Shown: piece after piece, positions 9,156 to 19,715 of the stretch
Layout: every line of letters starts with the position of its first letter
Position numbering within the stretch: position 1 is the stretch's first letter
From: JAYFRE01 sp034926235
GTDB lineage: Bacteria > Pseudomonadota > Alphaproteobacteria > Rhodospirillales > Magnetospirillaceae
Direction: 5' to 3'
Length of the DNA stretch: 34,119 bases
Assembly (NCBI GenBank): GCA_034926235.1
Contig: JAYFRE010000021.1
Coordinates: 1 to 34,119, forward strand
Notes under the pieces: model-generated
What the model was told of the DNA's origin: nothing
The model's database searches: none
What the model saw: only the letters and a program-made list of their open reading frames with translations
Translations under genes and position numbers: made by a program

Positions 9156-9983
9156 TCAGGCCGTCTGCACCGTTCCACCGGGCCGCGCGGTGCAAGCCGC
9201 CTCGGGCGAATCCACAAGCTCGATTTCCCCGGATTTAGGGCCGCAGGCCGCACAATGCGGATTGCGTTTGACCGCCACCTTGCGAAAAGCCATGTCCAAC
9301 GCATCAAAGGTCAAAAGACTGCCGGTCAGAAGCCGTCCCGCTCCGGTGATGTATTTCAGCGCCTCCGCCGCCTGGATGCTTCCCAGCATACCGGCGACCG
9401 CGCCCAGGATTCCGGCCTGGGAACAGGTCGGAACGGCATCATCGGGCGGCGGCGCGCTGAACACGCAGCGATAGCAGGGCGAACGGCCGGGCAGAACCGT
9501 CATGGTCTGGCCCTGGAAACGCAGCACGCCGCCATGGGAAAAAGGGATGCCTTCCAGCACGCAGGCATCGTTGATCAGGAATTTGGCCGCGAAGCTGTCG
9601 GTGCCGTCGATGACGAAATCATAGTCGCGGATAATGGCGCGGATGGTGCCGGCGCGCAGGAATTCCGGGTGCCGGCGCACCCTGACATCGGGATTGAGGG
9701 CGGCGATCTTCTCGGCCGCCGAATCGACCTTGGGCCGTCCGACATCCGCCGTAGCATGCAGAATCTGACGCTGCAGGTTGGACAGATCGACCCCGTCCCC
9801 ATCCGCGATCCCGATCGTTCCCACTCCGGCAGCCGCCAGATAAAGCGCCGCCGGCGACCCCAACCCGCCGGCCCCGATCACCAGCACCTTGGCCGCAAAC
9901 AATTTTTCTTGCCCCGCCACACCGACATCCTTCAGCAAGATGTTACGGCTATAGCGCAGCAGGCGTTCCTCGGTGAACTCCAT
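9156..9983 (-). CDS. MoeB/ThiF/HesA-family adenylyltransferase
   Basis: A 275-aa E1-like enzyme. It shows the nucleotide loop GAGGLG (38-43), the DLSNLQRQ signature (66-73), two CxxC zinc pairs (Cys170/173 and Cys244/247) and the candidate catalytic Cys187 in VPTCSQAG. There is no rhodanese domain. The family activates the C-terminal Gly-Gly of ubiquitin-like sulfur carriers (MoaD, ThiS, CysO, HcyS) as acyl-adenylates. The usual N-terminus (EERLLRYSRNI) fits the ATG at 9983, which is preceded by GGGGAGAG. An open frame to 10196 adds 71 residues of non-family sequence and is rejected. It is the first gene of the cluster with the TusA fusion and the PLP enzyme, so a role in sulfur transfer for amino-acid synthesis is more likely than molybdopterin or thiamin synthesis. 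No carrier protein gene is adjacent. Confidence 0.85.
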   Translation of the reverse strand: MEFTEERLLRYSRNILLKDVGVAGQEKLFAAKVLVIGAGGLGSPAALYLAAAGVGTIGIADGDGVDLSNLQRQILHATADVGRPKVDSAAEKIAALNPDVRVRRHPEFLRAGTIRAIIRDYDFVIDGTDSFAAKFLINDACVLEGIPFSHGGVLRFQGQTMTVLPGRSPCYRCVFSAPPPDDAVPTCSQAGILGAVAGMLGSIQAAEALKYITGAGRLLTGSLLTFDALDMAFRKVAVKRNPHCAACGPKSGEIELVDSPEAACTARPGGTVQTA

Positions 9984-10258
9984 CGGCGTCTCTCCCCGCC
10001 CGTTCCGCAAAGCGTCAGGCGTCCCCATCATCTTTCCGCTTTTTTCCGAAGAGTCGCAAAAAAGAATCGAGGCGAGAAAAATTCTCCCGTTCAGCCGCTG
10101 CGGTTGGCCCAGCGCTCGATGTTTTGATTCGATGTCATTAATCAAGGATCGTGCGCCAGGGACAATCGGCGGCTTGTCTTCTGACTCTTGAGGCAAGAAG
10201 GCCGCGATGAGATCCGCGCGATCTGAGCGGCGCAGGCACCCCGGAAAACGGGGTCCGG
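9984..10258 (-). other. Leader/intergenic region upstream of the MoeB-like gene
   Basis: About 275 nt between the tRNA terminator and the MoeB-like start. No credible small gene is seen. The heptamer TCGATGT occurs twice, 13 bp apart (10116-10122 and 10129-10135), beside a TTGATT that could serve as a -35 on the minus strand (about 10139-10146). No convincing -10 is present. A small hairpin of ACCCC/GGGGT lies near 10237-10254. I looked for a SAM-type riboswitch and could not recognise one. Confidence 0.3.
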
Positions 10259-10300
10259 AAAAAACGAAAGCCCCGATAACTCCTAGAGTTACCAGGGCTT
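10259..10300 (-). terminator. Rho-independent terminator downstream of tRNA-Pro
   Basis: On the minus strand a hairpin starts 2 nt after the tRNA CCA end. The outer stem pairs AAGCCC with GGGCTT (10295-10300 and 10268-10273). An inner stem pairs TAACTC with GAGTTA, with a small internal loop between them. TTTTTT (10264-10259) follows three bases later. Confidence 0.8.
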
Positions 10301-10302
10301 AT

Positions 10303-10379
10303 TGGTCGGAGTGAGAGGATTCGAACCTCCGGCCCCTGCCTCCCGAAGACAGTGCTCTACCAGGCTGAGCTACACTCCG
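10303..10379 (-). tRNA. tRNA-Pro (anticodon CGG)
   Basis: A 77-nt cloverleaf that includes an encoded CCA. On the minus strand the acceptor CGGAGTG pairs with CACTCCG. The D arm is GCTC/GAGC. The anticodon stem CTGTC/GGCAG closes a loop TTCGGGA giving anticodon CGG. The variable loop has 5 nt and the T arm GGAGG/CCTCT has loop TTCGAAT. The discriminator is A. It reads proline codon CCG, which is common in this GC-rich window. Confidence 0.95.
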
Positions 10380-10396
10380 ACGCCGTGGAGGCGCCC

Positions 10397-10425
10397 CTTA
10401 TACCGCCAAGCTTTGCGCTTCGCAA
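10397..10425 (-). promoter_or_regulatory. Sigma70-type promoter of tRNA-Pro
   Basis: On the minus strand TTGCGA (10425-10420) and TATAAG (10402-10397) are separated by exactly 17 nt. Initiation would fall about 10 nt before the tRNA 5' end. A GC-rich stretch (GGGGCGCC) follows the -10, as in stringently controlled stable-RNA promoters. Confidence 0.55.
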
Positions 10426-10446
10426 ACGGGAAATGGCGCGTTTATG

Positions 10447-11421
10447 TCAGTAGGCGCGGCGGATGCAGAAATCGACGATCTCGGCCAGCGCCGCCTTGGC
10501 CTCGCTGTCGGGAAAGACCGCCAGGGCGCTGCGGGCCAGATCGCCGTAATGGCGCGCGCGCCGGATGGTCTCCTCGAGGCAGCCATGCTTTTCCATCAAA
10601 CCGATGGCCTGCGCGAGATCCGCGCCGCCTTCGTCCTGATCCAAATCCTCCATCGTCCGCCGCCAGAAGGCGCGCTCGGCATCGTCGCCGCGCTGGAAGG
10701 CCAGAATGACGGGCAGGGTGATCTTGCCTTCACGGAAATCATCGCCGACGGCTTTGCCCAACTCTTCCTGACGGGCGGAATAATCGAGCACGTCATCGAT
10801 CAATTGAAAGGCGATGCCCAGATTGTGTCCGTACTGCTCCAGCGCCGTTTCCTCGGCCTTGGGCCGGGCGGCCACCACTGCGCCGATGCGGCAGGCGGCA
10901 GCGAACAGAACCGCGGTCTTGGAACGGATGACGTTGAGATAAGCGTCTTCGTCCGTATCCGTGTCGTTGGCGGTGATAAGCTGCAACACCTCGCCTTCGG
11001 CCAGGACCGAGGTGGTGTGCGCCAGGATCGCCAGAACCTCGAGCGAGCCGTCTTCGACCATCAGCTCGAAGCAGCGGCTGAACAGGAAATCGCCCACCAG
11101 CACCGAAGCCTTGTTGCCCCAGATGGCATTGGCCGACGCCCGCCCCCGGCGCAGATCGCTTTCATCCACCACATCGTCATGCAGCAAGGTCGCGGTGTGG
11201 ATGAATTCGACACAGGCCGCGAGCGTGACATGCCGCTCGCCCTGATGCCCGCACATCCGAGCCGCCGCCAGGGTCAGCATCGGGCGCAAGCGCTTGCCGC
11301 CCGCGACGATGATATGGCCGGCCAGCTCGGGAATCAGGCTGACCGGGCTTTGCATGCGCGCGATGATGGTATCGTTGACCTGGGCCAGATCGTCTTGCAC
11401 CAAAGCCATCAGGGCGTCCAT
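10447..11421 (-). CDS. ispB: Long-chain trans-polyprenyl diphosphate synthase
   Basis: A 324-aa class I prenyltransferase that elongates farnesyl diphosphate with isopentenyl diphosphate to make the quinone side chain (octaprenyl to decaprenyl). It shows the GGKRLRP substrate motif (41-47), the first aspartate-rich motif DDVVD (82-86) and the second DDVLD (209-213). Small residues (Ala76, Thr77) sit upstream of the first motif, which suits a long product. The product length cannot be read from sequence alone; ubiquinone-10 is usual in alphaproteobacteria. I chose the ATG at 11421, preceded by AAAGGAG. The open frame runs on to 11553 but the extra 44 residues do not look like the family. It is divergent from the methyltransferase gene, a common alphaproteobacterial arrangement. 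Confidence 0.88.
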   Translation of the reverse strand: MDALMALVQDDLAQVNDTIIARMQSPVSLIPELAGHIIVAGGKRLRPMLTLAAARMCGHQGERHVTLAACVEFIHTATLLHDDVVDESDLRRGRASANAIWGNKASVLVGDFLFSRCFELMVEDGSLEVLAILAHTTSVLAEGEVLQLITANDTDTDEDAYLNVIRSKTAVLFAAACRIGAVVAARPKAEETALEQYGHNLGIAFQLIDDVLDYSARQEELGKAVGDDFREGKITLPVILAFQRGDDAERAFWRRTMEDLDQDEGGADLAQAIGLMEKHGCLEETIRRARHYGDLARSALAVFPDSEAKAALAEIVDFCIRRAY

Positions 11422-11601
11422 CGACGCTCCTTTCTCGGGGCATTCCCCCGCGCACGTCACGACGCTCGACACCTTGGCGCTCCTTGAAAGATCTTCTCGG
11501 CCCGCGCCCCTGGACGCGAATAGCGGCCAGAGCATAAGGTTCCCTGGGCGCAACGGTCAAGGCTGGCGGCCCGGACAAAGCCATTGGAAACGGATGCGGC
11601 A

Positions 11602-12342
11602 ATGACGGATCAGACCACCGAGGACGCTCTGCTGGACGGACGGGTGCGCGTGACCCAGCCCGCCACGGGCTATCGCGCCGCCATCGATCCGGTTCTGCTG
11701 GCCGCCGCCCTGCCCGTCCGCCCCGGCGCGCATGTGCTGGACGCCGGCAGCGGGGTGGGAACGGCGGGCTTATGTCTGGCCGCGCGCGCGCCCGATTGCC
11801 GCATTGTCTTGTTGGAGCGCCAGCCCGATCTGGCCCGGCTGGCCCAGGCCAATATCGCCGCCAACGGTTTTTCGGAGCGGATGGAAGCCGTCTGCGGCGA
11901 TCTAGCCGCCCCGCCGCCCGGGACCCAGGCGACGTTCGACGCCGTCATGACCAATCCCCCCTTCGCCGCCGCCGGCAGCGGTACGGCGCCGCCCGATCCG
12001 TCCAAGGCGCAAGCCCATGTCGAAGACGGCATCGATCTGGCCGGCTGGATCGATCTCTGCGCCCGACGACTAAAGGCCGGCGGCTGGCTGGCCGTCATCC
12101 ATCGCGCCGACCGCATCGATTCGTTGATCGCCGCCCTGAGCGGACGTTTCGGCGCGATCACCATCCTGCCTTTATGGCCGAAACAAGGGCGTCCGGCGAA
12201 ACGAGTCGTGGTCTTGGCGCGGAAAGGGTCGAAAACGCCCGCCACCCTGGTCCCCGGCCTGATCCTGCATGAAGAAGACGGGCGTTTCACCGCCGAAGCC
12301 CTGGCGATCCTGCGCGGGGGCGGTCCGCTGAAAAACGGTTAA
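11602..12342 (+). CDS. SAM-dependent methyltransferase, TrmN6-like (tRNA1Val adenine-N6)
   Basis: A 246-aa Rossmann-fold methyltransferase. Motif I is LDAGSGVG (46-53), the acidic residue LLERQ follows strand 2, and the N6-adenine/amine motif NPPF is at 118-121. The short N-terminus with RVTQPATGYRAAIDPVLL is typical of TrmN6/YfiC-like proteins, which methylate A37 of tRNA1-Val. The role is by family and could also be another N-methylation. Two starts are possible: ATG at 11602 or an in-frame TTG at 11584. Neither has a strong ribosome site, and I prefer the ATG. It is divergent from the polyprenyl synthase gene. Confidence 0.8.
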   Translation: MTDQTTEDALLDGRVRVTQPATGYRAAIDPVLLAAALPVRPGAHVLDAGSGVGTAGLCLAARAPDCRIVLLERQPDLARLAQANIAANGFSERMEAVCGDLAAPPPGTQATFDAVMTNPPFAAAGSGTAPPDPSKAQAHVEDGIDLAGWIDLCARRLKAGGWLAVIHRADRIDSLIAALSGRFGAITILPLWPKQGRPAKRVVVLARKGSKTPATLVPGLILHEEDGRFTAEALAILRGGGPLKNG

Positions 12343-12587
12343 GGGGCCGGAACGGCGATCACCGCAAAGCCACCGCCATGACCGGATACGGAAAACCGTT
12401 TCCGCTCCTCATGGCGCGCTGCACAAAACAGTCATTGACAGCCTGACGGAATTCGCTTTTCTGCTATGCGCGCTGGGCTTGCCTTCCCGGCGCGGCTCGC
12501 TGCCAGCCCGCGCTTGACCGGGCGCGCGGGTGATGCTTAAGGTTGCCCCTCCCATGCCCCATCCTTTTTCTCTTGCTGGCGGAAAAC
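12343..12587 (+). promoter_or_regulatory. glyQ upstream region with promoter-like TTGACA and GC hairpin
   Basis: A 245-nt gap. A consensus -35 TTGACA lies at 12435-12440, but the sequence at 17-18 nt spacing (TTTCTG/TTCTGC) is a poor -10. Downstream, arms GCGCGCTGGGC and GCCAGCCCGCGC (about 12468-12515) can form an imperfect GC-rich hairpin in the leader. No small gene is seen. Confidence 0.3.
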
Positions 12588-13463
12588 ATGGTTTCAGCGC
12601 CCAGTTTCCAGTCCCTCATCCTTAAACTGCAATCTTTCTGGGCCGCCCAAGGCTGCGTCATCCTGCAACCTTATGACATGGAGGTCGGGGCAGGCACCTT
12701 CCACCCCGCGACCACCCTGCGCGCTCTGGGCCCCGATCCCTGGCGCGCGGCCTATGTGCAGCCGTCGCGCCGGCCCAAGGATGGCCGCTATGGCGAGAAC
12801 CCCAACCGCTTGCAGCATTACTACCAGTTCCAGGCGCTGCTCAAACCCTCGCCCGAGGACCCGCAAGCGCTCTATCTGGAAAGCCTGAAGGCGCTGGGGA
12901 TCGATCCGCTGGCGCATGACATCCGCTTTGTCGAGGACGATTGGGAAAGCCCGACCCTGGGCGCCTGGGGCCTGGGCTGGGAGGTCTGGTGCGACGGGAT
13001 GGAGGTAACGCAGTTCACCTATTTCCAGCAAGTCGGCGGCATCGAATGCGACCCGGTCGCGGTCGAGCTAACCTACGGGCTGGAACGTCTGGCGATGTAT
13101 GTCCAGGGGGTCGAGAATGTCTATGACCTCGATTTCAATGGCGCGGGCGTTTCCTATGGCGACGTTTTCCTTGAAGCCGAACGGGAATATTCCGCCCACA
13201 ATTTCGAATATGCCGACACCGACATGCTGTTCGCCCATTTCGCCGACGCCGAAAAGGAATGTTTGTCGCTGCTGGGCGCCAAGCTGCCGCTGCCCGCCTA
13301 TGACCAATGCATCAAAGCCAGCCACCGCTTCAATCTTTTGGATGCGCGCGGCGTGATCTCGGTGGCCGAACGCCAGGCCTATATCGGCCGGGTGCGGGCG
13401 CTGGCCAAAGCCTGTTGCGAAGGCTGGCTGGCCGCCACCCAACGCACCGGCAAGGAGGGCTGA
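12588..13463 (+). CDS. glyQ: Glycyl-tRNA synthetase alpha subunit
   Basis: A 291-aa catalytic subunit of the bacterial alpha2beta2 glycyl-tRNA synthetase, which charges tRNA-Gly with glycine in the cytoplasm. It opens SFQSLILKLQSFWAAQGC and continues with the family hallmarks QPYDMEVGAGTFHPAT, YVQPSRRPKDGRYGENPNR and QQVGGIECDPVAVELTYGLERL, covering the class II synthetase motifs. The ATG at 12588 gives the usual N-terminus. An upstream in-frame TTG at 12543 would add 15 atypical residues. It is 3 nt upstream of glyS, so the two subunits are translated together. Confidence 0.96.
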   Translation: MVSAPSFQSLILKLQSFWAAQGCVILQPYDMEVGAGTFHPATTLRALGPDPWRAAYVQPSRRPKDGRYGENPNRLQHYYQFQALLKPSPEDPQALYLESLKALGIDPLAHDIRFVEDDWESPTLGAWGLGWEVWCDGMEVTQFTYFQQVGGIECDPVAVELTYGLERLAMYVQGVENVYDLDFNGAGVSYGDVFLEAEREYSAHNFEYADTDMLFAHFADAEKECLSLLGAKLPLPAYDQCIKASHRFNLLDARGVISVAERQAYIGRVRALAKACCEGWLAATQRTGKEG

Positions 13464-13466
13464 CCC

Positions 13467-15533
13467 ATGGCCGAATTCCTGCTGGAAATCCTGTCCGAGG
13501 AAATCCCCGCCCGCATGCAGGCCCAGGCGGCCCGCGACCTTGCCCGCCTGGTCGGCGAAAAGCTCGCAGCCGCCGGTCTCGCCTTCGATGCGCCAAAAAG
13601 CTTCGTCACACCGCGCCGCCTGACCCTGGTGATGGACAATCTGGCCGAAGCGACGCCGGACGTTGCCGAAGAACGGCGCGGTCCCCGCGTCGGCGCGCCG
13701 GCCCAGGCGCTGGACGGTTTCCTGAAAGGGGCCGGTATCGGGCTTGAAGATTGCGAACAGCGCGACACCGGCAAGGGCGTCTTCTATTTCGCCGTGATCA
13801 AGAAGACCGGGCGTCCGACCATCGATGTGCTGAAGGATGCCGTGGAACGGTCCATGGCCGAATTCCCCTGGCCCAAATCGATGCGCTGGGGCACCCACAC
13901 CGTTCGCTGGGTGCGGCCGATCCATTCGATCCTGGCCCTGTTTGGCGGCAAAATCGTACCGGTGTCGTTCGGGCCTGTGACCGCAGGCGATACGACCATC
14001 GGCCATCGCTTCCTCGCCCCCTTGCGCTTTTCGGTCGCCGGTTTCGCCGATTACGCAGCCAAGTTGGCCGACGCCAAGGTGATGCTGGATGCGCAGGCCC
14101 GCCGCGCCGTCATCCTGGAACAGGCCGAAAACCAAGCCAAAACGCTCGGCCTCGCTTTGCGCGAGGATGAAGGGCTGCTGGCCGAGGTCACCGGGTTGGT
14201 CGAATGGCCGGTCCTGCTGGCCGGCACCATCGATCAAGGCTTCATGGACGTGCCCGACGAGGTCCTGATTACCTCGATGCGCGCCCATCAGAAATATTTT
14301 CCGCTGCTGAAGACCGATGGCCGTCTGGCCAACCGTTTCCTGGTTGCCGCCAATATCGAAGCCAGGAACCAGGGCGCAGCCATCATCGCCGGCAATGAGC
14401 GGGTGCTGCGCGCGCGTCTGTCCGACGCCCGCTTCTTCTGGGACACCGACCGCAAGGTCCGGCTGGAATCCAGATTGCCGAAACTGGCCGAACGGCTGTT
14501 CTACGCCCGGCTGGGCAGCATGCTGGACAAGGCACACCGTCTTCAGGCGCTGTCCTCGATCGTCGCTTGCGTCATCGGCGCGGACGAGGAAGCGGCGAAA
14601 CGCGCCGGGCTGCTGGCCAAGGCCGATCTGTCGTCGGAGATGGTCGGCGAATTCCCCGAGCTTCAGGGCGTGATGGGCCGCTATTACGCGCGCCATGACG
14701 GCGAGGCCGACGCGGTCGCCGAGGCGATCGCCAGCCATTACGCACCGCAAGGGCCGGGCGACCGCTGTCCCGCCCAGCCGGTTTCGGTGGCCGTCGCCCT
14801 GGCCGACAAGATCGACAGTCTGACCGGTTTTTTCGCCATCGGCGAGAAGCCGACCGGTTCCAAGGACCCGTTCGCGCTGCGCCGTTCGGCGCTGGGCGTC
14901 ATCCGGCTGATCCTGGAAAACGGGCTGAGACTGCCGCTCGCGCCGTTGTTCGGACAGGCCCACGCCTTGTTCGGGGCCGGGCTGGAAAAGGACGAGGCGA
15001 CAGTAACCGGAGAATTGATGATCTTCCTGGCCGACCGGCTCAAGGTGGCGCTGAAGGAAAAGGGCGTACGCTACGATCTGATCGACGCGGTATTCGCCTT
15101 GGGGGCCGAAGACGATCTGGTCCGCCTTTTGTCCAGGGTCCAGGCGCTGGGGGACTTCCTTTCGTCCGATGACGGGACGAACCTGTTGACCGCCTTTCGT
15201 CGCGCGGCCAACATCGTCCGCATCGAGGAGAAGAAGGACGGCGCGTCTCATGGAGGAGATGTGGCGTCCTCGTTGCTTGAAGCACCTGAAGAACAGGCGC
15301 TCGTGCAAGCATTGGCGGAGGTGGAGAAGACCACGACCGAAGCGGTAAAACGCGAGGATTTCGCCGGCGCCATGGCCGCACTGGCCAGACTGCGCCGTCC
15401 CGTGGATGAGTTTTTCGACAAGGTAACCGTGAATTGCGACAACGGAGAGGTGAGAATCAACCGTCTCCGGCTGCTTGCTCGGATCGGCGCCACGATGAGG
15501 GCGATTGCCGATTTCTCCAAAATCGAAGGATAA
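13467..15533 (+). CDS. glyS: Glycyl-tRNA synthetase beta subunit
   Basis: A 688-aa beta subunit of the tetrameric glycyl-tRNA synthetase, of usual length. It starts AEFLLEILSEEIPARMQ and contains the family segments EERRGPRVGAPAQAL, SMRWG, MRAHQKYFPL, FWDTDRKV, KDPFALRRSALGVIR and a C-terminal anticodon-binding domain ending DEFFDKVTVN. It recognises tRNA-Gly and completes the enzyme with GlyQ. It starts 3 nt after glyQ, with GGAGG ahead of the ATG. A long open frame on the opposite strand is a GC-driven shadow. Confidence 0.96.
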   Translation: MAEFLLEILSEEIPARMQAQAARDLARLVGEKLAAAGLAFDAPKSFVTPRRLTLVMDNLAEATPDVAEERRGPRVGAPAQALDGFLKGAGIGLEDCEQRDTGKGVFYFAVIKKTGRPTIDVLKDAVERSMAEFPWPKSMRWGTHTVRWVRPIHSILALFGGKIVPVSFGPVTAGDTTIGHRFLAPLRFSVAGFADYAAKLADAKVMLDAQARRAVILEQAENQAKTLGLALREDEGLLAEVTGLVEWPVLLAGTIDQGFMDVPDEVLITSMRAHQKYFPLLKTDGRLANRFLVAANIEARNQGAAIIAGNERVLRARLSDARFFWDTDRKVRLESRLPKLAERLFYARLGSMLDKAHRLQALSSIVACVIGADEEAAKRAGLLAKADLSSEMVGEFPELQGVMGRYYARHDGEADAVAEAIASHYAPQGPGDRCPAQPVSVAVALADKIDSLTGFFAIGEKPTGSKDPFALRRSALGVIRLILENGLRLPLAPLFGQAHALFGAGLEKDEATVTGELMIFLADRLKVALKEKGVRYDLIDAVFALGAEDDLVRLLSRVQALGDFLSSDDGTNLLTAFRRAANIVRIEEKKDGASHGGDVASSLLEAPEEQALVQALAEVEKTTTEAVKREDFAGAMAALARLRRPVDEFFDKVTVNCDNGEVRINRLRLLARIGATMRAIADFSKIEG

Positions 15534-15547
15534 ATGAGGAGAAGGTC

Positions 15548-18226
<2,679 letters not shown>

Positions 18227-18251
18227 GACTTCTCCGCTTTAGAAAAAGAGA

Positions 18252-18283
18252 CCCCCTTTCCCTGCCGGGAAAGGGGGTTTTTT
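18252..18283 (+). terminator. Rho-independent terminator after ppdK
   Basis: A perfect 11-bp stem, CCCCCTTTCCC (18252-18262) with GGGAAAGGGGG (18267-18277), has a 4-nt loop and is followed at once by TTTTTT (18278-18283). It closes the glyQ-glyS-ppdK transcription unit. Confidence 0.95.
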
Positions 18284-18339
18284 CATGCCTGCCCCATCCG
18301 AGCGGCTGGGCTCGGATTTCCATAAACCTTGCCGGGAAA

Positions 18340-18400
18340 ATAAGTTGGTCGTACGCTTCTAAAGGTTGTTTGTACAATGAAGCGCATACGCCCTTCATTT
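18340..18400 (+). promoter_or_regulatory. Possible operator/promoter region upstream of the MFS gene
   Basis: Between the ppdK terminator and the MFS start lies an AT-richer stretch. It has an imperfect dyad with CGCTTC (18354-18359) and GAAGCG (18379-18384), centred on a short palindrome TTGTACAA. TACAAT (18373-18378) resembles a -10, but no good -35 lies 16-18 nt upstream. This is a candidate regulatory site only. The rest of the gap (18284-18509) shows no gene. Confidence 0.3.
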
Positions 18401-18509
18401 TCTGTGGATACAAAAATCTAAGGACGGCTGAATCGTAAAAACCGCCGCTATCGGCACGATCCGCGCATTCGCCGGAGAACATCATCCTTTTTCTGTCGAG
18501 AAGAGCATC

Positions 18510-19703
18510 ATGACAAAGAAACACGTCATTGAATCCGTCATCTTCCTGACTTACGCCCTCTTTGCCTTCTCATGGGTCGCCGGTTCGATGTTGTCCAAGA
18601 ACATCATGGCCGACTTCCAGGTCCAAGGGGTCGCCGCCGCAACCTGGTCGACCAACGCCATCACCATCGCCAAGGTGATCGGCAATCTGATCGCAGCGTG
18701 GTTCCTGGCCCAATTGCAACCCAAGAAGGCATTCGCCCTCGCCTCGCTGCTGATCGTAGCTGGAATCGCCGGGGTCTGGGCCGGCAGCTATCCCGTCTAT
18801 GTCTTCACCCGCCTCGTGATGGGATTCGGCGGCGCATTCGTGATCGTCTATTTCGGGCCGATCGTGATGAATTACTTCACGCCCGAAGAGCGCCCCCTGA
18901 TCAACGGCATCAACAGCATCGCCTTCAACACCGGCAATCTTCTAGCCCTGCTGTTCACCGGCGTGTTGCTGTCCCATCTGGGATCCTGGCAATCGGTAAT
19001 CATGACGATCTCGGCCTGTAGCCTGGTCCTGCTCGTCATCTGGCTGGCCGTGGCCGAAGATTTCCCTCTGGGCAACAAAGCCCAGCAAGACCAGCCCGCA
19101 GCCAAACCCTATACGCTGAAGGACGGGCTGAAGGATTCCTTCAACTGGATTCTGCCCCTCTGCTATTCGGGCATCCTGTTCGCCTATATCTCGATCTTCG
19201 CCCTGTTTCCGCTTCTGCCCAGCTTCGCCGTCCCGGCGCGCAATTTGTCCGCCTTGATGATCACGGCTGGAATGGTCGGCACCTTCGCCGGCATCGTCGC
19301 CACCAAGAAATACCCGTTCCGGGTGCCGCTCATCCGCTATAGCGGCCTGGTCATGACCCTGTTCATCGCCCTGATGATCCTGACCGGCAACCCGATCCTG
19401 GCCTATATCGCGGCCTTTGCCGCCGGCTTCTTCATGTTCCTGCCCATGACCGCGATGATGACTCTGCCCCAGGAACTACCCGGCATGACGCCCGGCCGCG
19501 TCACCGTCGTCTTCGGCATGTTCTGGTCGATCGCCTATATCGTCGAGACGATCTGGATGTACGCCGCCGGTCTTCTGGCCGACAAGACGGGGAACCCGAT
19601 GATGGCGGCCCTGTTCGTGCTCGTCTGCTCGGCCAGCGCGTTCCTGGCGTCCTTCTTCCTGCCGGAAACGGGCAAGCCGAAACAGCTCGTTCCGGAAAAA
19701 TAA
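18510..19703 (+). CDS. MFS transporter, substrate unknown
   Basis: A 397-aa integral membrane protein with about 12 hydrophobic segments and a soluble central loop (about residues 188-205, rich in Q and charged residues) between the two six-helix halves. The RLVMGFGGAFVIVY segment resembles the conserved helix-4 motif of the major facilitator superfamily, and a mid-chain FTPEERP sits in a cytoplasmic loop as in organic-anion carriers. No signal peptide is present. The ATG is preceded by GAGAAGAG. The next gene, an esterase, begins 12 nt after the stop with AAGGAG overlapping the stop codon, so the two are an operon. The pair suggests uptake or export of a compound that is an ester or amide; the substrate cannot be read. 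Confidence 0.8.
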   Translation: MTKKHVIESVIFLTYALFAFSWVAGSMLSKNIMADFQVQGVAAATWSTNAITIAKVIGNLIAAWFLAQLQPKKAFALASLLIVAGIAGVWAGSYPVYVFTRLVMGFGGAFVIVYFGPIVMNYFTPEERPLINGINSIAFNTGNLLALLFTGVLLSHLGSWQSVIMTISACSLVLLVIWLAVAEDFPLGNKAQQDQPAAKPYTLKDGLKDSFNWILPLCYSGILFAYISIFALFPLLPSFAVPARNLSALMITAGMVGTFAGIVATKKYPFRVPLIRYSGLVMTLFIALMILTGNPILAYIAAFAAGFFMFLPMTAMMTLPQELPGMTPGRVTVVFGMFWSIAYIVETIWMYAAGLLADKTGNPMMAALFVLVCSASAFLASFFLPETGKPKQLVPEK

Positions 19704-19715
19704 GGAGATTTTTTC

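Noticed and set aside
9984..10196. N-terminal extension of the MoeB-like protein by 71 residues
   Set aside because: The extra residues are unlike the family and overlap a leader region; the ATG at 9983 has a good ribosome site and the canonical N-terminus.
9984..10258. Possible SAM or other sulfur-related riboswitch upstream of the MoeB-like gene
   Set aside because: I could not match any known SAM-I, SAM-II or SAH core; only short hairpins and a heptamer repeat are present.
13068..15308. 746-aa open frame on the minus strand opposite glyS
   Set aside because: It is a GC-rich shadow of an unmistakable glyS. Its translation shows no family motifs and has the low-complexity look of antisense frames.
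15434..15547. N-terminal extension of pyruvate phosphate dikinase into glyS
   Set aside because: The added residues are not family-like; ATG at 15548 has GAGGAGAAGG and gives the normal 892-aa length.
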